64,000 bases of DNA, taken from assembly GCF_029689925.1 (NCBI RefSeq), contig NZ_CP121445.1:3518501-3582500 (forward strand), in the 5' to 3' direction. The DNA is from Anaerocolumna sp. AGMB13025. Its GTDB lineage: Bacteria > Bacillota > Clostridia > Lachnospirales > Lachnospiraceae. The position numbers and the translations under genes are program-made. Shown in pieces: positions 17,342-26,640 of this stretch. The notes beneath the pieces are model-generated. The model was given only the letters and a program-made list of their open reading frames with translations, did not search any database and had not been told where the DNA came from. Within the stretch, counting starts at the first letter, position 1. Each line of letters begins with the position of its first letter.

Positions 17342-17749
17342 TTAGTTTAAAGTAGCTAATAATGTACTGGATTCAACCATATCACCAGCGGATACGTTAA
17401 TGCTTGCAATGGTACCGTTATCAGGAGCTACTATTTCATTTTCCATCTTCATAGCTTCTAAGATTAAAAGAACATCACCACGTTTTACGGTTTGTCCTAC
17501 GTTTGCCTTAATAGCTATAATTTTACCAGGCATAGGTGCATTTACTTTGATATTGCCGGCAGCTCCGCCTTTTGCTGCAGGTGCTGCTGCAGGTGCTTCA
17601 GCTTTTGCGGCCGGTGCTGCTGCGGGTGCTGTTTTCGGTGTTGCTACAGGCGCTGCTTTCGGTGCTGCCGCCTGAAAAGAACTTCCTGTATTTTCTTCCA
17701 CTGTTACTTCATATGCTGTTCCATTGACGGTAATTGTGTAATTCTTCAT
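17342..17749 (-). CDS. Biotin carboxyl carrier protein
   Basis: 135 aa. Carries biotin between the two carboxyltransferase subunits. N-terminal KNYTITVNGTAYEVTVEE, then an Ala/Pro-rich flexible linker (about 35-70), then a biotinyl domain with the modification site EAMKMENE (Lys in MKM). The ATG at 17749 has AAGGAGG. 51 bp upstream of the OadA-like gene. Confidence 0.94.
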   Translation of the reverse strand: MKNYTITVNGTAYEVTVEENTGSSFQAAAPKAAPVATPKTAPAAAPAAKAEAPAAAPAAKGGAAGNIKVNAPMPGKIIAIKANVGQTVKRGDVLLILEAMKMENEIVAPDNGTIASINVSAGDMVESSTLLATLN

Positions 17750-17842
17750 GATATATTTCCTCCTTGTGCCTCTTGTAAATGCCCTCATTTACAAGGTAAC
17801 TATATTAATAATCAAAAACAGTAGTAAATTAACTAAATCTTA

Positions 17843-18256
17843 TTATGCATTCTGCCATCTTTTATTAACTTTCCTTATAGATCTTACAACTAATCCATCC
17901 GCAGGAGCTTCCTTACCCATAGATGCCATGATTGCAGCTGTTATAACCGCTACTAATTCCAAATCGTCAACCAGTTCTTCTTCCACTACAGCGTCATTAC
18001 CAGTATTTACAGCGGTATTCGACCCATTATTAACGGCACCTGTAAAACCTGATACTGTGTCATTCGGTTTGTTATTCGATAAATTTGAAATTGACTTTAT
18101 TATATAAATCAGGCCAGCGATGAAAACGATTGCAGCAAATATAATTCCTAAACCTATTAAAATATTCAACAATGGCTGGGGAATACTATCCGCAAAACTT
18201 GAATCGCCATTCGCTGCCAATACGATATTACTATATCCTGAATGTAATAAATTCAT
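17843..18256 (-). CDS. OadG family (sodium-pump decarboxylase gamma) protein
   Basis: 137 aa. Predicted single-pass membrane protein with its segment at about 29-51 (LNILIGLGIIFAAIVFIAGLIY). The C-terminal block LVAVITAAIMASMG followed by VVRSIRKVNKRWQN is the OadG-family signature that in decarboxylases helps assemble the complex. GGGAG precedes the ATG. It lies between the carboxyltransferase and biotin genes. Confidence 0.85.
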   Translation of the reverse strand: MNLLHSGYSNIVLAANGDSSFADSIPQPLLNILIGLGIIFAAIVFIAGLIYIIKSISNLSNNKPNDTVSGFTGAVNNGSNTAVNTGNDAVVEEELVDDLELVAVITAAIMASMGKEAPADGLVVRSIRKVNKRWQNA

Positions 18257-18308
18257 AGTTTGCTCCCATCTGCGCTTATGCGCAAGTATATATCAGGGAT
18301 GTAATTTA

Positions 18309-19742
18309 CTATACAGTGCCGTGTTTTTTACTGGGACGGCTTTCTCTCTTTGTAAATAACATCTCATATGCATAGATTAAATGTTTTCTAGTAGCTGCTG
18401 CATCGATGATACTGTCAACATAGCCTCTCTTGGCTGCCGCTACAGCACTGGACTGAAGTTCTGCATATTCGGAAGCTTTTGCTTCAACTACTTCAGGTTC
18501 CTTATCATACATAATCTGTGCAGCTAATTTCGCATCCATCATACCAATCTCTGCGCCTTCAACGGCTAATACCAAATCCGCGCCGATATGCTTGGAATTC
18601 ATAGTAAGATAAGCACTTCCGTAAGCTTTTCCAACAATTACATTAACTTTTGGTACAGTCGCATTGGCAAATGCATAGGTTAACTTTGCTGTTGCTATAC
18701 CAATGGATTTTTCTTCGTTAACCGTTGCTTTATATCCGGTAACATTGGTTAAGGTCAAAACAGGAATATTATAGGAGTCACATATCTGAACAAACTTTTC
18801 AGCTTTATAGCAGCCAGCAGTAGTTAATGTTCCATCAAACTTCTCAGAAACCTTACCCTCAGCATCCAGTATTTCGGTTCTGTTGGCAATAGCGCCTACC
18901 GTCATTCCATTAAGACGGATAAATCCGGTAACCATTTCTTTGGCATATTCAGCCTTTACTTCAAGAAAATAATTATTATCTGAAACAGCTCTTAAAGCAG
19001 CTGCAGAATCGGCTATAAATCCAGTGATTTCAGGTACTAATCTGTTTAAATCATCTTCGCATTCATCGTAAGATGCGTCATCTTCATTATTAGATGGTAA
19101 TATGGTAACTAATTCTCTGATCTTAGTAAGAACAGCTGAATCATCTTCTAAAACGAAATCCACAGTTCCTGCTTTAGCCTGGAAATCTGCAGAAGCAGTA
19201 TCTAGTTTGGAAGTATAATTACTCTCTAATGCATTAGGAGAATTAACAAATAATTTAGCGTTTGATTTAGTCATAAATGAAAAATCACTTAAGGAAGTTA
19301 AAACCGCTGCTCCACCACCACAAGTACCAAGTACTGCTGTAATCTGTGGAATAACTCCAGATGCCAAAGTCTGTTTCAAATAGATTTCTCCAAATCCATT
19401 TAATGCATCTGTTGCTTCTTGCAGTCTTAAACCTGCACAGTCAATGATACCAATGACCGGTGCTCCTACCTTAAGTGCTAAATCATAAATATATGCAATT
19501 TTTTTAGCGTGCATTTCTCCGATGGTACCGTTTAGTATGGATTTGTCTTGACAGTATACATATACCAGATTACCATCAATAACCCCATAACCGGTAATAA
19601 CTCCATCAGCAGGTGCTTCTTTCTGCTGCAGATTAAAGTCGGTACTTCTTCTAGTTATTAGTGCACCAACTTCAACAAAACTATTGTCGTCAAGCAAAGA
19701 GTTTATTCTTTCTCTTGCTGACAATTGCGCTGTCGTATTCAT
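18309..19742 (-). CDS. Acyl-CoA carboxyltransferase (MmdA / 12S type)
   Basis: 477 aa. Crotonase-fold carboxyltransferase with N- and C-terminal CT lobes (ARERINSLLDDNSFVEVG; TCGGGAAVLTSLSDF; NVTGYKATVNEEKSIG; GKAYGSAYLTMNSK; GAEIGMMDAKLAAQIMY). These enzymes transfer CO2 between carboxybiotin and an acyl-CoA such as methylmalonyl/propionyl-CoA. It is shorter than the usual 510-520 aa, missing about 30 residues at the N terminus. First gene of the operon, with a good promoter at 19801. Confidence 0.9.
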   Translation of the reverse strand: MNTTAQLSARERINSLLDDNSFVEVGALITRRSTDFNLQQKEAPADGVITGYGVIDGNLVYVYCQDKSILNGTIGEMHAKKIAYIYDLALKVGAPVIGIIDCAGLRLQEATDALNGFGEIYLKQTLASGVIPQITAVLGTCGGGAAVLTSLSDFSFMTKSNAKLFVNSPNALESNYTSKLDTASADFQAKAGTVDFVLEDDSAVLTKIRELVTILPSNNEDDASYDECEDDLNRLVPEITGFIADSAAALRAVSDNNYFLEVKAEYAKEMVTGFIRLNGMTVGAIANRTEILDAEGKVSEKFDGTLTTAGCYKAEKFVQICDSYNIPVLTLTNVTGYKATVNEEKSIGIATAKLTYAFANATVPKVNVIVGKAYGSAYLTMNSKHIGADLVLAVEGAEIGMMDAKLAAQIMYDKEPEVVEAKASEYAELQSSAVAAAKRGYVDSIIDAAATRKHLIYAYEMLFTKRESRPSKKHGTV

Positions 19743-19800
19743 TTTCTGCCCTCCGTTTTTCTATTTTGTGATATTAAAATCAAATTTTCTGCCAATTATA

Positions 19801-19829
19801 AGTATATTCCTTTTTTGGTAAAATTTCAA
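19801..19829 (-). promoter_or_regulatory. Promoter of the biotin enzyme operon
   Basis: TTGAAA (19824-19829), 17-bp spacer, TATACT (19801-19806) on the minus strand, about 60 bp before the carboxyltransferase start. Confidence 0.75.
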
Positions 19830-19904
19830 TACTGAGATGCATAAAACTTCATTTTTAATTATATTTTAATAATTAGCAATAGTATTTTTCAACAAGATTT
19901 GAAT

Positions 19905-20495
19905 TTAATCAATTATTTTTTTAATTAAATCTAACTGAAAACCTTTTCGATATAAACTGGCAATTAGTTTGGTTTTTTCTTCATAGGTCATGTCTTTCAC
20001 TGATTTTGACTTTTTAGCAACAGCTCTTAGTATTGCGGACTCCTCATTATCATATTCTTCACTGAAAGCCTGGTCAATATTCCCTTTATCAATTCCCTTT
20101 TGAACCAGTTCCGCATAAATCTGTCGTTTACTTTTTATATCTTTTTTTGAACGTATGTAGCTGGACGCATACCTCTCATCATCTATATAATGATAGCTGT
20201 TTATATAGGTAAGCACATCGGAAATAATAGGATCTGTATAATCGGCCTGCTTTAATTTTAGGATAAGTTCTGCTTCTGTGCGGTCCATAAACTTTAAAAC
20301 TGCCAGTGCTTTTTGCTTTGCCCTACGCAATACCGTATTGTTATAGATATCCCGATAAACCATCTCTGAAATTTCTGCATCTTCTTTTATCTGGTGAATT
20401 TTAAGATCCTTTTCATAAAGACAGAATTTAAATTCTTGATCAATATATACTTTAACCTTTCCTTTATCTAGTTTCTCAATTTTTGTAATTATCAT
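19905..20495 (-). CDS. recX: RecA regulator RecX
   Basis: 196 aa. RecX caps or destabilises RecA filaments. Helical three-repeat structure with RRAKQKALAVLKFMDRTEAEL and DDERYASSYIRSK, typical of Firmicute RecX. AAGGAG precedes the ATG. It is placed just after recA, behind the recA terminator, so read-through would yield less RecX than RecA. Confidence 0.93.
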   Translation of the reverse strand: MIITKIEKLDKGKVKVYIDQEFKFCLYEKDLKIHQIKEDAEISEMVYRDIYNNTVLRRAKQKALAVLKFMDRTEAELILKLKQADYTDPIISDVLTYINSYHYIDDERYASSYIRSKKDIKSKRQIYAELVQKGIDKGNIDQAFSEEYDNEESAILRAVAKKSKSVKDMTYEEKTKLIASLYRKGFQLDLIKKIID

Positions 20496-20571
20496 AACTG
20501 CCTTCTCCTTAAATATTGGCTATCATATTATAGTTCAGTTTTTTCTTCGAATACTCATCTGTTATATCCTT

Positions 20572-20610
20572 ATCATAAAATAAAACTTAGCAGAATACCC
20601 GCTAAGTTTT
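20572..20610 (-). terminator. Terminator between recA and recX
   Basis: Perfect 10-bp stem AAAACTTAGC / GCTAAGTTTT (20582-20591 and 20601-20610) followed by ATTTTATTTTA on the minus strand. It probably attenuates recX expression. Confidence 0.8.
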
Positions 20611-20629
20611 ATAATAAGTTAATTACTTA

Positions 20630-21670
20630 TCATTTATTGTTTTCTTCCGTACTCTTGGAAAAATCAACAAGATCATCCGTAATATTAAATTTCTCACGAA
20701 CTTTTGTTTCAACTTCTGCAAAGATTTCCGGATTATCTTTTAAGTAAGTCTTGGCATTCTCACGGCCTTGTCCAATTTTAGCATCATTATACGCATACCA
20801 GGCTCCGCTTTTAATTATAATATTCTCATTGGCTGCCAGATCCAGTACATCGCCTTCTCTGGAAATACCCTGCCCGAACATAATGTCAAATTCCGCTTCT
20901 TTAAAGGGAGGTGCAATCTTATTCTTAACGACTTTGATTCTGGTCCTGTTACCTATTATGTCTCCGCCTTGCTTTAATGATTCAATCCTTCGTACATCCA
21001 GACGTATGGAAGAATAAAACTTAAGGGCCCGGCCTCCTGTTGTTGTCTCAGGATTACCAAACATGACACCTACTTTTTCACGTAACTGGTTGATAAATAT
21101 AACAATGCAGTTAGACTTGCTGATTACTGCAGTTAACTTTCTTAAGGCCTGTGACATTAACCTTGCCTGCAAACCTACATGGGAATCGCCCATATCTCCA
21201 TCAATTTCTGCCTTGGGAACCAAAGCAGCTACCGAGTCAACAATAATAATGTCTACAGCTCCCGAACGAACCATGGTTTCGGTGATTTCTAATGCCTGCT
21301 CACCGTTATCAGGCTGGGATATATATAAATTGTCAATATCAACACCGATATTCTTGGCATATACCGGATCAAGCGCATGTTCTGCGTCAATAAAACCAGC
21401 TATACCTCCACGTTTTTGAACTTCTGCAACCATATGTAATGCTACTGTTGTTTTACCACTGGATTCCGGTCCGTAGATTTCAATTATTCTTCCCTTTGGA
21501 ACACCTCCAAGACCCAAAGCAATATCCAGACTGATGGAACCGGTAGGAACTGTCTCAATATTCATATGAGCGGCCGTATCACCTAATTTCATTATGGAAC
21601 CTTTACCGTATTGCTTCTCTATCTGCGCTAATGCGGATTCTAATGCTCTTGTTTTATCTTCCCTTGACAT
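20630..21670 (-). CDS. recA: Recombinase RecA
   Basis: 346 aa. Strand-exchange ATPase and SOS co-protease. Walker [10 protein letters not shown], Walker B region [15 protein letters not shown], loop L1/L2 regions ([47 protein letters not shown]). ATG 21670 follows AAAGGAG; ATG 21688 lacks a site. SOS control by the LexA box at 21692. Confidence 0.98.
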   Translation of the reverse strand: MSREDKTRALESALAQIEKQYGKGSIMKLGDTAAHMNIETVPTGSISLDIALGLGGVPKGRIIEIYGPESSGKTTVALHMVAEVQKRGGIAGFIDAEHALDPVYAKNIGVDIDNLYISQPDNGEQALEITETMVRSGAVDIIIVDSVAALVPKAEIDGDMGDSHVGLQARLMSQALRKLTAVISKSNCIVIFINQLREKVGVMFGNPETTTGGRALKFYSSIRLDVRRIESLKQGGDIIGNRTRIKVVKNKIAPPFKEAEFDIMFGQGISREGDVLDLAANENIIIKSGAWYAYNDAKIGQGRENAKTYLKDNPEIFAEVETKVREKFNITDDLVDFSKSTEENNK

Positions 21671-21691
21671 ATTCAATCTCCTTTTCATTCA

Positions 21692-21705
21692 CGAACTTAT
21701 GTTCT
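21692..21705 (-). promoter_or_regulatory. LexA (DinR) operator of recA
   Basis: CGAACTTATGTTCT matches the Gram-positive SOS box CGAAC-N4-GTTYG at all but the last position. It lies directly downstream of the recA -10. Confidence 0.85.
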
Positions 21706-21712
21706 TATTATT

Positions 21713-21741
21713 ATAATAACTTATTACATACTTTTTGTCAA
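21713..21741 (-). promoter_or_regulatory. recA promoter
   Basis: TTGACA (21736-21741), 17-bp spacer, TATTAT (21713-21718) on the minus strand. Confidence 0.85.
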
Positions 21742-22378
21742 TAATGAATTGTCATCTTGTTCACATATTGATTTGCTATCTTATTTAAACATATTCGAAT
21801 TGACTTTGTTAAGCCGTTTATTAAAACCATATCAAATTACATCTGGAGAGATTTCGGTGTTCTCTCATTTTCTGTTTATCCCACATTGCTTTTTCATTAA
21901 CTTATAACACTCTGTATGACAATTTTATATATTATGACTTTTAGATCAACCTACTCCCTATTCCGGCAAATTTCCATACTTTAAAATTTCCCATACTTTA
22001 GATTATCTATACTTTTCAACTTTCGATATAATAGTCAGAATAGCAAAAAACAATAATAAAATAAAATGGATTTCTAAAAGGAGGATATCGACTTAACAGA
22101 AGTTGTTGATGGGTATTATCAGAATATAAAGACAATATCATTATAACAGAAGATACAATAACTGTAAATCTTTACTTTTACTTTCCTTTTATTTTCTTTT
22201 CATGTCTTTATTATAATGCAGAAGTTCAGACAAGTATAACGGACCAGTAATTAAAAACGATGCTCTAGTTTTGTCGGTAAACACAACAGCACTATATATC
22301 AGGTCTATCAAAACATTTTACTTTCATATTGAAGGGTTTTAGAAACTTAAACTATATGTTATGACAGACCTGATTTAC
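21742..22378. other. Long intergenic region, possible gene remnant
   Basis: No full gene. On the plus strand a good AAAGGAGG at about 22077 is followed by a frame reading EDIDLTEVVDGYYQNIKTIS but without a start codon, which may be a decayed gene. Arms at 22298-22310 and 22362-22374 (ATCAGGTCTATCA; TGACAGACCTGAT) form a 13-bp inverted repeat with a 51-nt loop just past the nitroreductase stop; it has no U tract. Confidence 0.4.
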
Positions 22379-22942
22379 TTAATAATGACCAATTACTGGC
22401 TTATGCTTGGTTTTGTGTTTCCTGTCAGGCTCATAAGTCTGCCAGTAAATATGTTTTTCATCATATCTTGTTCTTCCTTCTTTTATTTCATTAGGGTAGC
22501 CAAAATATACCATATTAAGCGGTATGACCTCCTCAGGCATATTTAATATTCTTCTAACCGTACTCATCCGGCTTGCAACGGGATAAATGCCGATCCACAA
22601 AGATCCCAATCCAATACTGGTAGCCGCAATCAGCATATTTTCCGTAGCTGCACTGCAGTCCTCAATCCACAAGTCTTTTTCCTGCCCCTTTAAAGCCAGT
22701 TTCATATTGCCGCAGACAACTATGGAACATGGTGCTTCATATCTGGCAAATACCAGCTTTTCACGCAACTGTTTCAATATAGCCTTCTCTGTTACCACTA
22801 CAAATTCCCAGGGCTGCGCATTAACAGCCGTAGGTGCAGAGGTTCCTGCCTTCAATAGCTGTATGATTCGTTCATTTTCCAATTCTATATCTTTGAAACT
22901 TCTAATACTTCTCCTTTTAAATATTGCTTCTAATGCATCCAT
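22379..22942 (-). CDS. Nitroreductase family protein
   Basis: 187 aa. FMN-dependent NAD(P)H oxidoreductase fold: MDALEAIFKRRSIRSF (FMN-binding Arg-Arg-Ser), TSAPTAVNAQPWEFVVV and GLGSLWIGIYP. Substrate unknown. Preferred start is ATG 22942, matching family N termini; AAGGAG is 11 nt upstream. It follows the double-GNAT gene by 66 bp, probably in one operon. Confidence 0.88.
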   Translation of the reverse strand: MDALEAIFKRRSIRSFKDIELENERIIQLLKAGTSAPTAVNAQPWEFVVVTEKAILKQLREKLVFARYEAPCSIVVCGNMKLALKGQEKDLWIEDCSAATENMLIAATSIGLGSLWIGIYPVASRMSTVRRILNMPEEVIPLNMVYFGYPNEIKEGRTRYDEKHIYWQTYEPDRKHKTKHKPVIGHY

Positions 22943-23008
22943 AACTCCAGTACTCCTTATGTTTGATCTTGCTTTACTGATTCCTGATCGATTCATGAAA
23001 CTATCTTA

Positions 23009-23992
23009 TTATTTATTAATCCATTCTTTCTTAAGATATTCGTCATAACCAATGATTCTCTCATCGATTCTTCTGGCATAGCTGTAGGTATAATTATCAA
23101 AATATTTTCCCCAGAACCTCAGGGCAGTTGGGTTTAACGTCTCACAATCCACACCAAGATATTCCATCCCTTCTTCTTCCGATATGCCGCAGATATATTC
23201 CAAAAGCTGCTGTGCGATTTCTTGGTTCCGGTATTCTTTTTCCACATATGCACCACAAATATTATACATATTTCTGCATTCTGAAATGAAGGTCTCACCG
23301 CTGCCTGTAAAGGCCATATAGCCTATGATTTTACCCTTTTCTAATGCTGCAATAACCCGGATTCCGTCCTCTAAAAACCAATGCTCGGTTCTGCTTAAGT
23401 CCATGGGAAAAAATATAGGTGCTGCGGATAAATGCCTGATAAGCTCCCGGTACAGCCCTGTTATTTCCCGTTTTCCTTCTTTGATAAGTTCCTTAAACGT
23501 AATAGTTCCATTTATATCACTAATTTTGTTACGCGGGTTCAGTTTCATAACAGCATCACTGCAGCGGATTCCAAAGCCATTCATTATGAAAGAATTTCCC
23601 ACCTCTTCGTCGTGAGCATATCTGGTTAAAGCCAAACTGCTCACACCGTCCGCAATGATATCAGCAGCAACAGCTTCTAATAATTTTGAGGCAAGCTTAT
23701 TTCGATTCCCACCTGCAAACGCACTGCCCCCTAAGGGTGAATACACACCTTTCGCATTGCCAAAGAATCCATCCCAAGGTCCGCTAAATACCAAATATCC
23801 AATTACTTTCCCATTTTCCACCGCTACTTTCCCATATTTGCTGCTAAATAGCTCTTTTAATATTTCTCTCAGCTCAGTTTTAAAATTTGTTTGCATCAGC
23901 TGCGGGCACTTTGTGCATTCCATGCTGTATTCCCTTAGTGCCAGAGTAAGTGCTTCTGTAACATAATCCTGCTCTGCATTTCTAAATTCCAT
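23009..23992 (-). CDS. Two-domain GNAT N-acetyltransferase
   Basis: 327 aa. Two GNAT folds in tandem: an N-terminal, degenerate one (VAVENGKVIGYLVFSGPW, about 60-80) and a C-terminal one with VIAALEKGKIIGYMAFTGSG and VEKEYRNQEIAQQLLEYI (acetyl-CoA loop) ending in ALRFWGKYFDNYTYSYARRI. Substrate unknown. AGGAGG precedes the ATG. Its mRNA starts at 24188 and carries a 10-codon leader peptide and a terminator before this gene. Confidence 0.85.
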   Translation of the reverse strand: MEFRNAEQDYVTEALTLALREYSMECTKCPQLMQTNFKTELREILKELFSSKYGKVAVENGKVIGYLVFSGPWDGFFGNAKGVYSPLGGSAFAGGNRNKLASKLLEAVAADIIADGVSSLALTRYAHDEEVGNSFIMNGFGIRCSDAVMKLNPRNKISDINGTITFKELIKEGKREITGLYRELIRHLSAAPIFFPMDLSRTEHWFLEDGIRVIAALEKGKIIGYMAFTGSGETFISECRNMYNICGAYVEKEYRNQEIAQQLLEYICGISEEEGMEYLGVDCETLNPTALRFWGKYFDNYTYSYARRIDERIIGYDEYLKKEWINK

Positions 23993-24015
23993 ATTATTCC
24001 TCCTATTTTTTTGCA

Positions 24016-24040
24016 CAAAAAAACTTGCCCATTGGCAAGT
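24016..24040 (-). terminator. Leader terminator upstream of the GNAT gene
   Basis: ACTTGCC pairs with GGCAAGT (24034-24040 and 24023-24029), loop 4, followed by seven U on the minus strand. It lies between the leader peptide and the GNAT start, so it could act as an attenuator. Confidence 0.8.
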
Positions 24041-24118
24041 CCTGTTTCAACAGTATTTACAAAGGGGTTATTCATGAGTACCAAAAACCTACATGTTTTC
24101 GTGTACCCACTTATTAAA

Positions 24119-24151
24119 TTATTGAAAGATCACCATATTCATTTCTGCCAT
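24119..24151 (-). CDS. Putative leader peptide MAEMNMVIFQ
   Basis: 10 codons with AAAGGAG 9 nt before the ATG and a promoter 37 bp upstream; three of the ten residues are Met. The frame ends 79 nt before the terminator hairpin. Short peptides in this position often sense translation stress or an amino acid. The assignment rests only on position and ribosome site. Confidence 0.5.
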   Translation of the reverse strand: MAEMNMVIFQ

Positions 24152-24187
24152 AATTTAATCAACTCCTTTATTAAAAGATTTAGTAAT

Positions 24188-24216
24188 ATTCTACCAGAAA
24201 CAACCGGGATATACAA
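24188..24216 (-). promoter_or_regulatory. Promoter of the leader-GNAT-nitroreductase transcript
   Basis: TTGTAT (24211-24216), 17-bp spacer, TAGAAT (24188-24193) on the minus strand. Confidence 0.65.
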
Positions 24217-24243
24217 GTTAAAAATAAAATGTTTTCCGTTATT

Positions 24244-24297
24244 ATTTCTAAATAAGTTACCTTTCTATATAGGTTACCTTTCTATATAGGTACCTTT
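24244..24297. repeat. Three 17-18 bp tandem repeats
   Basis: GTTACCTTTCTATATAG is repeated with small changes upstream of the leader promoter. Confidence 0.65.
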
Positions 24298-24306
24298 CAT
24301 CCGCGT

Positions 24307-24356
24307 TAAAAAATACCATCGCCTGTCTCTTAGTTCAAGAAAACAAACGATGGTAT
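24307..24356 (-). terminator. Terminator after ilvA
   Basis: ATACCATCG and CGATGGTAT (arms 24348-24356 and 24313-24321) followed by TTTTTTAAC on the minus strand. It ends the rnc-smc-ftsY-ilvA run. Confidence 0.8.
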
Positions 24357-24463
24357 AATCTCAAATTAATTTAAACTTCGATTACTTATTATGATTATTA
24401 TAACTATTTATATTTGCGTTTCTATCGATAAAGAGGGATTTTCAGTTATAGATCATTACTTTT

Positions 24464-25684
24464 TTATCGGTAAGTATTCTTAGGCTGAACAATCTTAGGA
24501 TTATACCCTTTATCCTTTAAAGCTTTCACAATCGTATCCTTATGTTCATGTCCAAAGGCTTCCATGGTGATGGTTAATTCAACTGCGCTATTTCTGTTAA
24601 TGCTTACAAACTGGTTGTGATCCAGACGGATGACATTGCCTTGATTTGCTGCAATTACATTGGCAACATTGACTAATTCCCCTGGTCTGTCAGGAAGGAG
24701 TACGGATACGGTAAATATACGTCCTCTTTGAATCAGTCCGTGCTGAACAATGGAGGATACCGTGATAACATCCATATTGCCGCCGCTTAAAATGGATACA
24801 ACCTTTTTATTTTTGCAGTCTAAGTGCTTTAAGGCTGCAACTGTTAATAACCCAGAGTTCTCTACTACCATTTTATGATTTTCGATCATATCTAAAAAGC
24901 TCACGATAAGTTCATGGTCATCAATTACAAGGACATCATCAATGTTTTTTTGTATATAGGGAAAGATAGTGGAACCCGGAGTTTTAACAGCAGTACCGTC
25001 TGCTATGGTTTCTACGCTATGTAAGGTCGTAACATGACCTGCCTTTAGAGATTCCTGCATACAGTTTGCACCCATGGGTTCAACACCGATTACTTTGATA
25101 TTGGGGTTTAATAATTTTGCTAAAGTGGAAACTCCCGCTGCTAATCCGCCTCCGCCGATTGGTACAAGAATCATATCAACGGTGGGAAGTTCCTGAAAGA
25201 TTTCCATGGCAATAGTACCCTGTCCGGTAGATACTACTTCATCATCAAAAGGATGGATAAAAGTGTAACCTTTTTCTTCGGCCAGTTTAAGGGCATACTG
25301 ACAGGCATCATCATAAACATCTCCCTTAAGTATTACCTCAGCACCATAGCCTTTCGTTCTGTTAACTTTAATTAAGGGGGTAGTTGTCGGCATTACAATG
25401 ACAGCTTTGGCGTTATACATCTTGGCGGCATAGGCAACTCCCTGAGCATGATTACCCGCAGAGGCAGTAATTAAGCCTTTATTTCGTTCTTCTTCCGACA
25501 GCGTGCTGATTTTATAATAAGCTCCGCGTACCTTATAGGCTCCTGTAAACTGCATATTTTCCGGTTTCAGATATACTTTGTTACCGGTAGAATCTGAAAA
25601 ATAATCACTATAAATCAGCTTCGTTCTTAATGTTACCTTTTTGACCAGTTCTGCAGCTTCTTCAAATTTCTCCAATGTCATCAT
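24464..25684 (-). CDS. ilvA: Threonine ammonia-lyase
   Basis: 406 aa. PLP-dependent deamination of threonine to 2-oxobutyrate. PLP lysine in FTGAYKVRGA, Gly-rich phosphate loop GGGGLAAGVS, ASAGNHAQGVAYAA, and a C-terminal ACT domain from about 330 (FTVSVLLPDRPGELVNVANVI), the arrangement of the short, TdcB-like allosteric enzymes. ATG 25684 or 25681 behind AAGGAG. 16 bp after ftsY, which is an unusual partner. Confidence 0.92.
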   Translation of the reverse strand: MMTLEKFEEAAELVKKVTLRTKLIYSDYFSDSTGNKVYLKPENMQFTGAYKVRGAYYKISTLSEEERNKGLITASAGNHAQGVAYAAKMYNAKAVIVMPTTTPLIKVNRTKGYGAEVILKGDVYDDACQYALKLAEEKGYTFIHPFDDEVVSTGQGTIAMEIFQELPTVDMILVPIGGGGLAAGVSTLAKLLNPNIKVIGVEPMGANCMQESLKAGHVTTLHSVETIADGTAVKTPGSTIFPYIQKNIDDVLVIDDHELIVSFLDMIENHKMVVENSGLLTVAALKHLDCKNKKVVSILSGGNMDVITVSSIVQHGLIQRGRIFTVSVLLPDRPGELVNVANVIAANQGNVIRLDHNQFVSINRNSAVELTITMEAFGHEHKDTIVKALKDKGYNPKIVQPKNTYR

Positions 25685-25700
25685 AATCTTTCGTCTCCTT

Positions 25701-26624
25701 TTAGTTGAACAGCGCGTTTACAAAATCTTCAGCGTTGAATTTCTGTAAGTCATCAATATGTTCCCCAATTCCAATATATTTTACCGGAATGCCTAGTTCG
25801 GATTGTATTGCGATAGCGATGCCGCCTTTTGCTGTACCATCTAATTTCGTTAAAATAATACCGGTGATCTCCGCTACTTCACTAAATTGCTTGGCCTGAG
25901 CAAGTGCATTCTGACCGGTGGTACCATCTAGCACTACTAAGGTTTCACGGTAAGCCTCTGGGTATTCCCTTGTAATGACCCGGTCAATTTTCTTTAATTC
26001 TTCCATTAAGTTCTTCTTATTATGAAGCCTTCCGGCAGTATCACAGATTAAAACATCCGTGTTACGGGCTTTGGCCGCAACCACTGCATCATAAATTACT
26101 GCTGCAGGATCAGAACCCTCCTGTTGAGCTATAATCTCTACACCGGCACGGTTCGCCCATTCGGTTAACTGTTCGATTGCCGCGGCACGGAAGGTATCGG
26201 CAGCCGCAACCAAGGTTTTTTTACCCTTATCTTTTAGCTGACCTGCCAGTTTTCCTACGGAAGTTGTTTTGCCAACTCCATTTACACCAATTAAGAGCAC
26301 GATTGATTTACGGTTTTCAAATTCATAGGCAGTCTCACTTACTTTCATTTGATCCATAATGCTTTGAATTAATAAATCCTTGCATTCTTTGGGTTCTTTG
26401 ATCTTCTGCTCTTTTACTTTTCTTTTTAAATCTTCGATTATAGCTCCTGTCGTATTAATACCCAAATCAGCCATAATTAAAATTTCTTCCAGTTCTTCGT
26501 AAAATTCATCGTCTATATTAGAGAATCCGTTAAATATTGATTCAATTCCTGCAACGATATTATTTCTTGTTTTGGATAAGCCTGCAACTAATTTACTAAA
26601 AAAACCTTTCTTTGTTTCTCCCAT
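25701..26624 (-). CDS. ftsY: SRP receptor FtsY
   Basis: 307 aa. Membrane-associated GTPase that receives Ffh-ribosome complexes. N domain about 1-95; G domain with GVNGVGKTTSVGKLAG, AAADTFRAAAIEQL, DTAGRLHNKKNLM and TKLDGTAKGG. The acidic A domain is almost absent, as in many Firmicutes. 16 bp downstream of smc. Confidence 0.97.
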   Translation of the reverse strand: MGETKKGFFSKLVAGLSKTRNNIVAGIESIFNGFSNIDDEFYEELEEILIMADLGINTTGAIIEDLKRKVKEQKIKEPKECKDLLIQSIMDQMKVSETAYEFENRKSIVLLIGVNGVGKTTSVGKLAGQLKDKGKKTLVAAADTFRAAAIEQLTEWANRAGVEIIAQQEGSDPAAVIYDAVVAAKARNTDVLICDTAGRLHNKKNLMEELKKIDRVITREYPEAYRETLVVLDGTTGQNALAQAKQFSEVAEITGIILTKLDGTAKGGIAIAIQSELGIPVKYIGIGEHIDDLQKFNAEDFVNALFN

Positions 26625-26640
26625 TGTGTCCCTCCTGTTA

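Noticed and set aside
17400..17675. Plus-strand frame inside the biotin carrier gene
   Set aside because: Shadow of the Ala/Pro-rich linker codons on the other strand; no ribosome site.
22298..22374. Inverted repeat as nitroreductase terminator
   Set aside because: The loop is 51 nt and no U tract follows, so a terminator cannot be claimed.
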